Assembly: GCA_965263345.1 (NCBI GenBank)
Contig: CBDHHC010000006.1
Location: 372,001-436,000, forward strand
Length of the DNA: 64,000 nt
Direction: 5' to 3'
DNA from: CBDHHC01 sp965263345
GTDB taxonomy: Bacteria; Pseudomonadota; Alphaproteobacteria; Rhizobiales; CBDHHC01
A program made the position numbers and the translations under genes. This document shows positions 19,693-28,335 of the stretch, in pieces. The first letter of the stretch is position 1. Every line of letters starts with the position of its first letter. The notes beneath the pieces are model-generated. The model made no database searches, was not told the origin of the DNA, and saw only the letters and a list, made by a program, of their open reading frames with translations.

Positions 19693-20475
19693 ATGATAAA
19701 AGACAATATAAATAAATCACCAGATGACCTAGGGCATAGTTTTGGCTTTAGATCTGTTGATATTGACGACAAACAAAGTCTTGTTAATCAAGTTTTTTCA
19801 AATGTTGCAAATCGCTATGATCTAATGAATGATTTGATGACCGGTGGCTTACATCGTTTGTGGAAACAAGATGTGATAACTTGGCTTTCTCCCCCAAAAG
19901 GCGATCAATCTTATAAATTATTAGATGTTGCTGGCGGTACTGGTGATATCACATTTGAATTTTTTAAAGCCTCAGGACGTCATTCACAAGCTGTTGTTTT
20001 CGATATTAGTGCGGAAATGCTTGAAGTTGGGCAATCTCGTGCAGATAAAAAGGGGCTTGGATCTCGGGTAAAGTTTATTGAAGGTAATGCTGAAGAGCTT
20101 CCCTTTTCAGATGGAGCCTTTGATGCTTATACAATTGCTTTTGGAATTCGAAATGTGCCGAGATATACTCAAGCTTTAAAAGAAGCGTACCGTGTTCTTA
20201 AACCTGGTGGGCGTTTTTTGTGTTTAGAGTTTTCTGAAGTTCAAGTTCCTGTCTTAGATAAATTATATGATTTTTATTCGTTTAATGCTATTCCAGCTCT
20301 TGGGCAATTGGCAGCTGGAGATAAAGAATCATATCAATATCTTGTCGAGAGTATTAGAAAATTTCCAGATCAGGATCGTTTTGCCCATGATATTGAAGAA
20401 GCTGGGTTTTCTCAGGTAAAATTCCGAAATTTAAGTGGTGGTATTGCAGCAATACATTCCGGTTGGCGCATATAA
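19693..20475 (+). CDS. ubiE: Ubiquinone/menaquinone C-methyltransferase
   Basis: SAM-dependent C-methylation of the quinone ring in ubiquinone synthesis. Motif VFSNVANRYDLMNDLM is the family's N-terminal signature. LLDVAGGTGDITFEF is the SAM-binding loop, and AFGIRNVPRYTQALKEAYRV with LKPGGRFLCLEFSE follows. About 260 residues, normal length. I chose the ATG at 19693; a GTG three codons upstream (19684) is possible, and neither has a good ribosome site. ubiB follows after 30 bases in the same direction. Confidence 0.95.
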   Translation: MIKDNINKSPDDLGHSFGFRSVDIDDKQSLVNQVFSNVANRYDLMNDLMTGGLHRLWKQDVITWLSPPKGDQSYKLLDVAGGTGDITFEFFKASGRHSQAVVFDISAEMLEVGQSRADKKGLGSRVKFIEGNAEELPFSDGAFDAYTIAFGIRNVPRYTQALKEAYRVLKPGGRFLCLEFSEVQVPVLDKLYDFYSFNAIPALGQLAAGDKESYQYLVESIRKFPDQDRFAHDIEEAGFSQVKFRNLSGGIAAIHSGWRI

Positions 20476-20505
20476 CAAGACAATAATAATTTCCAGATTC
20501 AGAAT

Positions 20506-22083
20506 ATGGCAAATACATTTTTGAATATATTTCGTTTGGCTCGTGCAGGCTTTGTTTTTGCTCGGCATGGTGTTCGTTTGTTACCTGATGACCCTACTTT
20601 GCCAGCAGCCGTTAAAATATTGAGATCCTTAACGGCTCCGCTTCGTCTTTTTTCTGGATTTGGCTCTCGTCAACATCGTATTGCACGTGCATTATCTAGT
20701 TTAGGACCCTCATATATTAAGCTGGGGCAATTTTTGGCGACTAGAGACGACATTATTGGCGTTGAAAATGCTCGAGACCTTGCGGTTTTGCAGGATAAAA
20801 TGCCTTCTTTTTCTATGAAAACTGCGAAAAAAATAGTTGAAGATGAACTTGGCGAACCTATTGATCAGCTTTTTGTTGAATTTAGTGAACCAATTGCAGC
20901 TGCTTCAATTGCACAAGTTCATAAAGCGAAAATTGAAGAAAATGGGGTGCAGCGACACGTTGCAGTGAAAATCTTAAGACCTGGTATCGAAGCAAAACTT
21001 GCCCGGGATATGGAAAGTTATTTGTTTGCGGCAAGCTTGATTGAAACCTGGCATGAACCTTCTCGACGTTTAAAACCTGTTTCTGTTGTTCAGACCCTTG
21101 CCCAAGGTGTTGAAATGGAGATGGACTTGCGTATGGAAGCAGCTGCAATGTCAGAAATGGCTGAAAATATTTCTGATGATAAGCATTTTCGTATTCCCAA
21201 GCCCTTTTGGTCGTATAGTACAAAACGTGTTTTAACCACAGAATGGGTTGATGGGATACCACTTTCTGATGTTGAAGCTATCCGAGATGCTGGACATGAT
21301 TTAGAAGGCCTCTCACAGCATATTGTCCAAACTTTCTTGCGTCATGCTATGAGAGATGGTTTTTTCCATGCGGATATGCATCAAGGGAACTTGTTCATTG
21401 GTGAAAATGGCGATCTCATAGCAGTTGATTTTGGAATTATGGGACGTATAGGTCCTAAAGAGCAGCGTTTCTTGGCAGAAATTCTTTATGGGTTTATTAC
21501 ACGAGACTATGTACGTGTATCAAAAGTACACTTTGATGCTGGATATGTTCCGCCACATCATACGGTTGAACAGTTTGCACAAGCGCTTCGGGCCATTGGT
21601 GAACCACTTATGGATCGTACTGCTGATGAAATCTCTATGGCAAGATTGTTAGGACAATTACTTGAGGTTACAGAAATTTTTGATATGCAAACACGCCCCG
21701 AACTCGTACTTTTGCAAAAAACTATGGTGGTGGTTGAGGGTGTTGCTAGAAATCTTGACCCTAAACTTAATATGTGGACAACATCAGAACCAGTTGTACG
21801 AGAATGGATGGAAACGACTTTAGGTGTTGAGGGGCGTTTACAAGATGCTGCAAAAGGCGCAACATCTATTGGTAAGTTTATGGGTGATTTGCCTAGTCTT
21901 TTAAGCCGTGCCGAAAGTACGGCTGAGTCTCTTTCTAATATGGCCTATTCTGGATTAAAACTTGATGATGAAACTATCCAGCTCATTGCTAAAGAGCAAG
22001 CAAAGCATGTTCGAACAACTCGATTAGGTGTTTGGGTTGGTGCCATAGCACTCGTTGTTATTGCCATAAAATTGTTTATTTAA
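20506..22083 (+). CDS. ubiB: UbiB-family ubiquinone biosynthesis kinase-like protein
   Basis: An atypical kinase/ATPase needed for ubiquinone synthesis, membrane-anchored. The 525 residues contain the UbiB signature SYIKLGQFLATRDD (KxGQ motif), an Ala-rich nucleotide loop (AAASIAQVHKA), VAVKILRPG with the Lys, the catalytic-loop-like HADMHQGNLF and VDFGIMGRIG. A C-terminal hydrophobic anchor closes the protein (about 500-525). It directly follows ubiE, as in many proteobacteria. Confidence 0.95.
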   Translation: MANTFLNIFRLARAGFVFARHGVRLLPDDPTLPAAVKILRSLTAPLRLFSGFGSRQHRIARALSSLGPSYIKLGQFLATRDDIIGVENARDLAVLQDKMPSFSMKTAKKIVEDELGEPIDQLFVEFSEPIAAASIAQVHKAKIEENGVQRHVAVKILRPGIEAKLARDMESYLFAASLIETWHEPSRRLKPVSVVQTLAQGVEMEMDLRMEAAAMSEMAENISDDKHFRIPKPFWSYSTKRVLTTEWVDGIPLSDVEAIRDAGHDLEGLSQHIVQTFLRHAMRDGFFHADMHQGNLFIGENGDLIAVDFGIMGRIGPKEQRFLAEILYGFITRDYVRVSKVHFDAGYVPPHHTVEQFAQALRAIGEPLMDRTADEISMARLLGQLLEVTEIFDMQTRPELVLLQKTMVVVEGVARNLDPKLNMWTTSEPVVREWMETTLGVEGRLQDAAKGATSIGKFMGDLPSLLSRAESTAESLSNMAYSGLKLDDETIQLIAKEQAKHVRTTRLGVWVGAIALVVIAIKLFI

Positions 22084-22197
22084 ATGAAATTTTTCTTTTT
22101 TTATCCTAAATGCTATATATTCAGTAGATATCATCCAAAATGATTTAAAGTATTGTTCATTTTGGACTTTCTTGGATTGAGTTAAAAGGTTTCCTTT

Positions 22198-23409
22198 ATG
22201 CATGGTAAGAAGATATTGCTTATTATTGGTGGTGGGATTGCGGCATACAAGTCTCTTATGCTTATTCGCCAGTTAAAAGCAAAAGGAGCTGAAGTTCGAG
22301 TTATTCTTACAAAATCAGCCCAGGAATTTATCACCCCGTTATCTGTTGCGACGCTTAGTGAAGAGAAGTGCTTTACAGATCTATTTGATCTAACTGATGA
22401 GACTGAGATAGGGCATATTCAGCTATCACGTCAGTCCGATTTGATACTTATTGCACCTGCAACTGCTAATATTCTAGCCAAATTGGCCAATGGGCACGCT
22501 GATGATTTAGCAAGTACGGTTTTACTTGCTACAGATAAACCAGTTTTAATTGCTCCTGCAATGAATGTGCGCATGTGGACACATGCTGCAACTCAAAGAA
22601 ATATCACTCAACTGATAAGAGATGGCATTGTCTTTATTGGTCCTGAAAATGGTGATATGGCCTGTGGTGAGTATGGCCCAGGCAGGATGACGGAACCTGA
22701 TGATATTATTTCTGCAATTGAACATTATTTTGCATCTGTGAGAGATGAACCCTTATTTGGTAAACATGTTTTGGTCACTTCCGGCCCAACTCAGGAGCCT
22801 ATAGACCCCGTGCGCTATATCTCAAATCGTTCTTCAGGCAAACAGGGTTATGCAATAGCGAGTGTAGCAGCACAGCTGGGTGCAAAAGTGACTATGGTGT
22901 CTGGGCCAACTAAATTACAAACACCAAAAGGTGTAGATGTTATTCCTGTTGAGACTGCAGAGCAAATGCTTCGGGCCTGTGAAAAAAGCTTGCCAGTTGA
23001 TTTGGCTGTTTGTGCTGCCGCTGTTGCGGATTGGCGTGTTGCAGATCTTGCTGTTCATAAGATTAAAAAGAAGAGAAATACGAAAAGTCCGCCTCTTTTA
23101 GAATTGGTTGAGAACCCTGATATTTTAAAGGTTTTATCAAAATCAGGTGTTTCTCGTCCCAAACTTGTTATTGGGTTTGCTGCGGAAACAGAGAACTTAC
23201 TCGCCAATGCTATGAAAAAGCGTAAAGATAAAGGTTGCGACTGGATTGTCGCCAATAATGTTGCGGAGGAAAATGAAGTTTTTGATAGTGACTATAATGA
23301 AATTCATTTGGTGACAAAATCAGATACGGAGCATTGGCCAGACATGACTAAGCGAGATGTTGCAGATCGGTTGATGAGAAAAGCATCTGATTTTTTGAAA
23401 GGTGCTTAA
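22198..23409 (+). CDS. coaBC: Phosphopantothenoylcysteine decarboxylase / phosphopantothenate-cysteine ligase
   Basis: Bifunctional enzyme of coenzyme A synthesis. The CoaC half has GGGIAAYKSLMLIRQL, the region IGHIQLSRQSDLILIAPAT with the catalytic His, and PAMNVRMW. The CoaB half starts near residue 187 with VTSGPTQEPIDPVRYISNRS and SSGKQGYAIA, then CAAAVADWR. Total 403 residues, normal. In many alphaproteobacteria dut follows coaBC; here a MoeB-like gene follows instead. Confidence 0.96.
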   Translation: MHGKKILLIIGGGIAAYKSLMLIRQLKAKGAEVRVILTKSAQEFITPLSVATLSEEKCFTDLFDLTDETEIGHIQLSRQSDLILIAPATANILAKLANGHADDLASTVLLATDKPVLIAPAMNVRMWTHAATQRNITQLIRDGIVFIGPENGDMACGEYGPGRMTEPDDIISAIEHYFASVRDEPLFGKHVLVTSGPTQEPIDPVRYISNRSSGKQGYAIASVAAQLGAKVTMVSGPTKLQTPKGVDVIPVETAEQMLRACEKSLPVDLAVCAAAVADWRVADLAVHKIKKKRNTKSPPLLELVENPDILKVLSKSGVSRPKLVIGFAAETENLLANAMKKRKDKGCDWIVANNVAEENEVFDSDYNEIHLVTKSDTEHWPDMTKRDVADRLMRKASDFLKGA

Positions 23410-23461
23410 GGTGAATGCTCTAAATATTGTTCTTTTATGTCTCACTAATATATAATGTGTC

Positions 23462-24271
23462 ATGCTTACTAAAGATGAAATAGAACGCTACAAACGCCAT
23501 TTGGTCTTGAAAGAAGTTGGGGGGGCGGGGCAACAGAAGTTAAAAGCTTCATCTGTGCTCATGATAGGTGCTGGTGGATTAGGTGCGCCAGTATTATCTT
23601 ATCTTGCTGCTGCTGGTGTTGGAACTCTTGGAATTATTGATGATGATATTGTCTCTTTGGATAATTTACAAAGGCAAATTATTCATAGGACAAGTTATGT
23701 TGGTATTGCAAAAGTAGAGAGTGCTAAACAAACAATCTTAGAAATCAATCCTCATATAGATGTTATTCAACATCAAGAAAGATTTAGTGCCTTAAACGCT
23801 TTGGATATTCTTTCTCAATATGATGTTATTGTTGATGGGTCTGATAATTTTGAGACGCGATATCTGGTAAATGATGCGTGTTATTTTGCAAAAAAAACAC
23901 TTGTTTTTGCTGCAGTTGGTCCTTTTGACGGTCATTTAACAACTCTCAAATCCTATGACACATCTGATGATGGGATACCAAACCCAACTTATCGTTGTCT
24001 TTTTCCAGATATGCCTTCAGCTGGCACTATTCCAAATTGTTCAGAAGTCGGTGTACTTGGATCTGTTGTAGGGGTTATTGGTACACTACAAGCAACAGAA
24101 GTTCTTAAGGAAATATTAGGAATTGGTGAGAGTTTGATAGCTCAACTGATGCTTTACGATGTGCTTGAGGCAAGGTTTCAGAAAATTAATTATCAATGGG
24201 ATCCTGATAATCCACTGAATGGCAAGGATGCCAAATTTAAAGACTTATCTCATCATATTCGGTGTGATTGA
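23462..24271 (+). CDS. moeB: MoeB/ThiF-family E1-like adenylyltransferase
   Basis: Adenylates the C-terminal Gly of a ubiquitin-like sulfur carrier such as MoaD or ThiS. Present are the nucleotide loop GAGGLGAPVLSYLAAAGVG (about 37-55), DNLQRQIIHR with the catalytic Arg (71-76) and VDGSDNFETR with the Asp (124-133). Length 269 is normal. The usual zinc site (CxxC twice) is degenerate: the first pair reads T176-Y-R-C179 and the C-terminal CxxC is reduced to one Cys in HHIRCD. No moaD, moaE or thiS lies nearby, so the partner is unknown. Confidence 0.88.
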   Translation: MLTKDEIERYKRHLVLKEVGGAGQQKLKASSVLMIGAGGLGAPVLSYLAAAGVGTLGIIDDDIVSLDNLQRQIIHRTSYVGIAKVESAKQTILEINPHIDVIQHQERFSALNALDILSQYDVIVDGSDNFETRYLVNDACYFAKKTLVFAAVGPFDGHLTTLKSYDTSDDGIPNPTYRCLFPDMPSAGTIPNCSEVGVLGSVVGVIGTLQATEVLKEILGIGESLIAQLMLYDVLEARFQKINYQWDPDNPLNGKDAKFKDLSHHIRCD

Positions 24272-24324
24272 TATAATTTTCTTGACGAAATTGAACTGTT
24301 CAGGCTTAATCGAGGTGATATATT

Positions 24325-24380
24325 GTGGTGATTTGGCCGGTCGGCTTGCAGCCACTTAAAATAACTCGCTAAAAGGCCGT
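24325..24380 (+). promoter_or_regulatory. SAM-II (SAM_alpha) riboswitch
   Basis: Matches the SAM-II consensus by eye. A P1 stem pairs GTGG (24325-24328) with CCAC (24352-24355). The conserved GTGATTTGGCC lies in the loop, followed by GGCTTGCAGCC, and then GCTAAAAGGCC after P1, whose GGCC can pair with the loop GGCC (24335-24338) to form the pseudoknot. It lies about 80 bases before metZ, the classical target gene in alphaproteobacteria. Binding of S-adenosylmethionine should lower metZ expression. Confidence 0.93.
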
Positions 24381-24402
24381 GTGATAATTATATGTTATGA
24401 TG

Positions 24403-24437
24403 CCCGGCTTGTTTAGTGACTTGCTGGGTTTTTTTTT
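24403..24437 (+). terminator. Intrinsic terminator between SAM-II aptamer and metZ
   Basis: A six-pair stem, CCCGGC (24403-24408) with GCTGGG (24423-24428, one G-U), is followed at once by nine T. It stands between the riboswitch aptamer and the metZ start. This suggests that the switch works by transcription attenuation here, either alone or with the translational control usual for SAM-II. Confidence 0.72.
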
Positions 24438-24460
24438 CCTTAATTACAGGGGCATGGTTT

Positions 24461-25663
24461 ATGACAAAAGATTTCTCTGACCAGGATGCAACTTGCTGGG
24501 GGCTTAATACGAAATTAGTTCATGGTGGTACCATGAGAAGCGCTTTTGGAGAAACATCTGAAGCCCTATTTTTGAATTCCGGGTATATTTATGAGAGTGC
24601 TGAGGAGGCTGAAGCACGTTTTAAGGGAGAGAGTGAGGGTTTTCTCTATAGTCGGTTTGCGAATCCCACAGTCATGATGTTTGAGGAGCGTATGAAGTTG
24701 CTAGAAGGAGCTGGGGATGCCCGAGCAACTGCGACAGGGATGGCTGCAGTTACAGCGGCATTTTTATGTCGCTTAAAAGCAGGAGATCATGTTGTTGCAG
24801 CACGTGCTTTATTTGGCAGTTGTCGCTATGTGATTGAAACCTTTTTACCTCGTTTTGGCATTGAAACTACTCTTATTGATGGACGTGATATAGAGGCTTG
24901 GCGTTCTGCCAGACGTGATAATACCAAAGCTTTTTTCTTTGAAACCCCAACAAATCCAACATTGGAGTTGATAGACATTCAAGCAGTTAGTGACATTGCC
25001 CATGAGATAGGTGCGTATGTGGTTGTTGACAATGTTTTTGCGACACCAATTTTACAAAAACCTTTATTGCATGGTGCTGATGTTGTGACTTATTCAGCTA
25101 CCAAACATATCGACGGACATGGTAGATGTTTAGGTGGGATTGTTCTTGGCAATGGGGAGTTTATTACAGAACATTTGCATCAATATATGCGTCAGACCGG
25201 CCCTTCCTTAAGTCCATTCAACGCTTGGGTATTATTAAAGGGGCTTGAAACTCTTTCATTACGAGTAGAGCGGATGAGTGAAACAGCCGAGAAACTTGCT
25301 ACTTTCTTATCTGAATATCCATTCGTTAAAAGAATTTTTTATCCTGGTCATTCTGATCATCCACAATATGAATTGGCAAAGCGTCAAATGTCTTCAGGGT
25401 CTAATTTGATCGCCTTTGAACTTAATGGTACTAAGCAAGATGCATTTAAATTTATGAATGAACTGAAAATTATATTGATTTCGAATAATTTAGGAGATGC
25501 CAAAAGTATTATTACTCATCCTGCAACGACCACACATCAAAAGTTAACGCCTGAGGCCCGTGAAGAATTGAATATAAGTGATGCGTTATTAAGAATTTCT
25601 GTTGGTTTAGAAGATTATGATGATTTGAAACAGGATTTATCTCAAGCCTTTGAAAAAATATAA
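24461..25663 (+). CDS. metZ: O-succinylhomoserine sulfhydrylase
   Basis: PLP enzyme forming homocysteine from O-succinylhomoserine and sulfide, in methionine synthesis. The 400 residues belong to the Cys/Met metabolism PLP family: TKLVHGG near the start, YSRFANPT, the PLP lysine in YSATKHIDGHGR and the C-terminal RISVGLEDYDDL. The frame is open upstream to a GTG at 24416, but that start lies inside the terminator stem. The ATG at 24461 has an AGGGG ribosome site at about 24448-24452 and gives the expected N-terminus, so I chose it. Regulated by the upstream SAM-II element. Confidence 0.95.
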   Translation: MTKDFSDQDATCWGLNTKLVHGGTMRSAFGETSEALFLNSGYIYESAEEAEARFKGESEGFLYSRFANPTVMMFEERMKLLEGAGDARATATGMAAVTAAFLCRLKAGDHVVAARALFGSCRYVIETFLPRFGIETTLIDGRDIEAWRSARRDNTKAFFFETPTNPTLELIDIQAVSDIAHEIGAYVVVDNVFATPILQKPLLHGADVVTYSATKHIDGHGRCLGGIVLGNGEFITEHLHQYMRQTGPSLSPFNAWVLLKGLETLSLRVERMSETAEKLATFLSEYPFVKRIFYPGHSDHPQYELAKRQMSSGSNLIAFELNGTKQDAFKFMNELKIILISNNLGDAKSIITHPATTTHQKLTPEAREELNISDALLRISVGLEDYDDLKQDLSQAFEKI

Positions 25664-25718
25664 TATTTCTGATATGTTAATAGTTGATGTTAATCTTATT
25701 TCTGAGGTTCAGGGCATT

Positions 25719-26111
25719 ATGTATGAAGCAATAACAAACTCCATAAGAATTTGTGTTGAACCTTCTTTTATAGAAGAGCAATCGCATCCTGAAGAAAATT
25801 ATTTTTTTTGGGCTTATAAGGTTGATATAGAAAATCTAGGTACGCAAACAGTTCAATTACACTATCGTACTTGGCAAATTACTGATGCCAGTGGTGTTAC
25901 TGAAAAGGTTGAAGGCATTGGTGTTATTGGCCAAGAACCTATCATAGCGCCTGGTACCAGTTTTTCTTACACAAGTTGCGCTCCTTTAAATGCCCCTTCT
26001 GGTGTGATGCGCGGGTTTTATTCCTTAAGAGTTGAAGATGGGGAAGATTTTGAAGCAGAGATTCCTGCATTCTCATTGGATAGTCCTTATGCAGATCGTC
26101 GGTTAAATTGA
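25719..26111 (+). CDS. apaG: ApaG family protein
   Basis: A small beta-sandwich (FnIII-like) protein related to the Co2+/Mg2+ efflux protein ApaG. The family start MYEAITNSIRICVEPSFI is at the ATG at 25719, preceded by GAGGTTCAGGG. An in-frame ATG at 25650 overlaps metZ and would add 23 unusual residues. HYRTWQITDASG and VEGIGVIGQEPIIAPG are typical. About 130 residues, close to the E. coli protein (125). metZ-apaG linkage is common in alphaproteobacteria. Confidence 0.93.
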   Translation: MYEAITNSIRICVEPSFIEEQSHPEENYFFWAYKVDIENLGTQTVQLHYRTWQITDASGVTEKVEGIGVIGQEPIIAPGTSFSYTSCAPLNAPSGVMRGFYSLRVEDGEDFEAEIPAFSLDSPYADRRLN

Positions 26112-26369
26112 AACATTTGATCTTTTAAATTCATTATAGATAATATTTTCATTGATTTTTAATAAAAACGCGCTCATTAACCCACTTCAGATTTTGTTTG
26201 ATTTTTCAATTGCTAGGGGGTCTTTTGTTTGTGTTTTGTTTGCAGCTAATCAGAAAATACTGATATTCAGACATCAGTCCTTTTCAAGGTGATAAATCTT
26301 TAAGTTTTAAAACTTTAGCAATAGCTTTGTGAACACAATCCTTTATTACAAAAGATTTTGAGAAAAGGC

Positions 26370-27818
26370 ATGATTAATATCAGGCCAGTTTTGTTAATTG
26401 TAGGGATATTACTGTCTACATTGGGCGGTGCTATGATTCTGCCTGCAGTAATTGATTTGGCTACAAATCATCCAGACCAGAATGTTTTTATTGTATCTGC
26501 TGTCATTACATTATTTATTGGGATTGCGTTGACTATTGCCTGTCAGGGGAGTTCTGAAGCGTTAAGTATTCGTGAAGCATTTATCCTGACGACTTTGTCC
26601 TGGCTATGTCTTGCAATATTTGGAGCTATTCCTTTTGTGTTCTCTAGTATCAAAATGACATTAGCGGATGCTTTTTTTGAATCTATGTCAGGCCTTACAA
26701 CAACGGGTTCCACTGTGTTATCCAATTTGGATGATGCTCCAAAGGGAATTTTATTATGGCGCAGTCTGCTCCAATGGCTTGGTGGAATTGGTATTATTGT
26801 TATGGCACTTGCCATTTTGCCAATGTTGAAAGTTGGTGGGATGCAATTGTTTAAAGTTGAGGCTTTTGACACTTCAGAAAAAATCCTTCCACGAGCGACA
26901 CAAATTTCTGGTTCCTTGAGTATGATTTATGTCCTTTTTACAGCCTTATGTTTTATTGGTTATCATTTGGCAGGAATGACTATCTTTGATGCATTTGTGC
27001 ATGCCATGACAACAATTGCGACAGGTGGATATTCTAGTCATGATTTATCCATTGGGTATTTTAACAGCGTATATGTTGAGATTAATGGGATGATTTTTAT
27101 GATTATTGGTTCTATCCCTTTCTTATTATTTTTGAAAGGATTCCAAACCAGTCCTTTAGAGTTGATTAAGGATCAGCAAGTTAGAGGTTTTTTGCTGACA
27201 GTTATTTTCTTTGTGATTTTTTTGAGTATTCAGCAGAGTTGGGTGAGCGGTCAAAGTTATTTTACAGCTTTGAGATATACTTCTTTTAATGTGATTTCTA
27301 TTATTACAGGTACAGGATACTCCTCTATTGATTATACAGTCTGGGGAACCTTTGCGACATCAGTAATGTTTGTCATTATGTTTATTGGCGGGTGTTCTGG
27401 TTCGACATCTTGTGGTGTTAAGATTTTTAGGTTTCAGATTGTATTTGCGGCAATTTCATATCGTGTTAAAACACTTATTTTTCCGAATGGGATTTTTTCT
27501 GCAAATTATAACGGGCGTCCAATCCCAGCCCAAGTCACAACTTCAGTCATGAGTTTCTTATTTCTTTTTGTTGTAAGCTTTTTTGTCCTATCCTTGTTAT
27601 TGGAAATGATGGGGCTGGACACCTTAACGGCTATGTCAGCTGCCGGCACAGCCTTGGCAAATGTAGGGCCTGGACTTGGTGGTGTTATTGGTCCTGCCGG
27701 AAACTTTTCCAGTTTGCCTGAGGAGGCAAAATGGTTATTATCTTTTGCAATGCTTTTAGGACGCCTTGAGCTCTTTGCGGTTCTGGTCTTATTTGTTCCG
27801 CAGTTCTGGAGATATTAA
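26370..27818 (+). CDS. trkH: Trk potassium uptake channel subunit
   Basis: The membrane subunit of Trk K+ uptake. About ten hydrophobic segments form four M1-P-M2 repeats, with filter loops at SGLTTTGSTVL, TIATGGYSS, ITGTGYSSID and ALANVGPGLGG. The 482-residue length is normal. I chose the ATG at 26370, preceded by AAAAGG; a TTG four codons upstream is the alternative. The partner trkA is not in the window. Confidence 0.94.
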   Translation: MINIRPVLLIVGILLSTLGGAMILPAVIDLATNHPDQNVFIVSAVITLFIGIALTIACQGSSEALSIREAFILTTLSWLCLAIFGAIPFVFSSIKMTLADAFFESMSGLTTTGSTVLSNLDDAPKGILLWRSLLQWLGGIGIIVMALAILPMLKVGGMQLFKVEAFDTSEKILPRATQISGSLSMIYVLFTALCFIGYHLAGMTIFDAFVHAMTTIATGGYSSHDLSIGYFNSVYVEINGMIFMIIGSIPFLLFLKGFQTSPLELIKDQQVRGFLLTVIFFVIFLSIQQSWVSGQSYFTALRYTSFNVISIITGTGYSSIDYTVWGTFATSVMFVIMFIGGCSGSTSCGVKIFRFQIVFAAISYRVKTLIFPNGIFSANYNGRPIPAQVTTSVMSFLFLFVVSFFVLSLLLEMMGLDTLTAMSAAGTALANVGPGLGGVIGPAGNFSSLPEEAKWLLSFAMLLGRLELFAVLVLFVPQFWRY

Positions 27819-27854
27819 CAAAGTTTGTTTTTTTAAAACTACTCAGGAGACATT

Positions 27855-28313
27855 ATGTACGATTGGGACATTTATTTATCTGGTGAGATCCATACGGATT
27901 GGCGTAAAAATATTGAAAATGGTGCGAAGGCCATGAATTTACCTGTCTCTTTTTATGCACCTGTTCTTGATCATGATTCTAGCGATGATTGCGGAGTTTC
28001 TATTCTTGGGGCTGAAGAAAAAAAGTTTTGGCATGATCATAAAGGTGCAAAGCTTAATGCTATTCGAACTCGTGTATTAATTGAGCAGGCGGATATTGTT
28101 GTTGTTCGTTTTGGAGACAAATATAAACAATGGAATGCAGCATTTGATGCCGGGTATGCAGCTGCTTTAGACAAACCTCTTATTGTTATGCATAGTGAAG
28201 AGCATCAACATGCACTGAAAGAAGTTGATGCTGCAGCTTTGGCAGTGGTTAAAACAACTGAGCAGGTTATAGACGTTTTAAATTATGTCATTCATGGAGC
28301 GTTAAAAAAATAA
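27855..28313 (+). CDS. ytoQ: YtoQ family protein
   Basis: A 152-residue protein of the YtoQ family, related to nucleoside 2-deoxyribosyltransferases. MYDWDIYLSGEIHTDWR, FYAPVLDHDSSDDCG and IRTRVLIEQADIVVVRFGDKYKQWN-type sequence are conserved. Function in the cell is not established. An AGGAG ribosome site precedes the ATG. It converges with the RND pump gene at a gap of about 22 bases. Confidence 0.88.
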   Translation: MYDWDIYLSGEIHTDWRKNIENGAKAMNLPVSFYAPVLDHDSSDDCGVSILGAEEKKFWHDHKGAKLNAIRTRVLIEQADIVVVRFGDKYKQWNAAFDAGYAAALDKPLIVMHSEEHQHALKEVDAAALAVVKTTEQVIDVLNYVIHGALKK

Positions 28314-28335
28314 TCTTTTTTTTAATATGAGGATG

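Noticed and set aside
24416..24460. Upstream GTG start for metZ
   Set aside because: Lies within the terminator stem and T run; the ATG at 24461 has a good ribosome site and the normal N-terminus.
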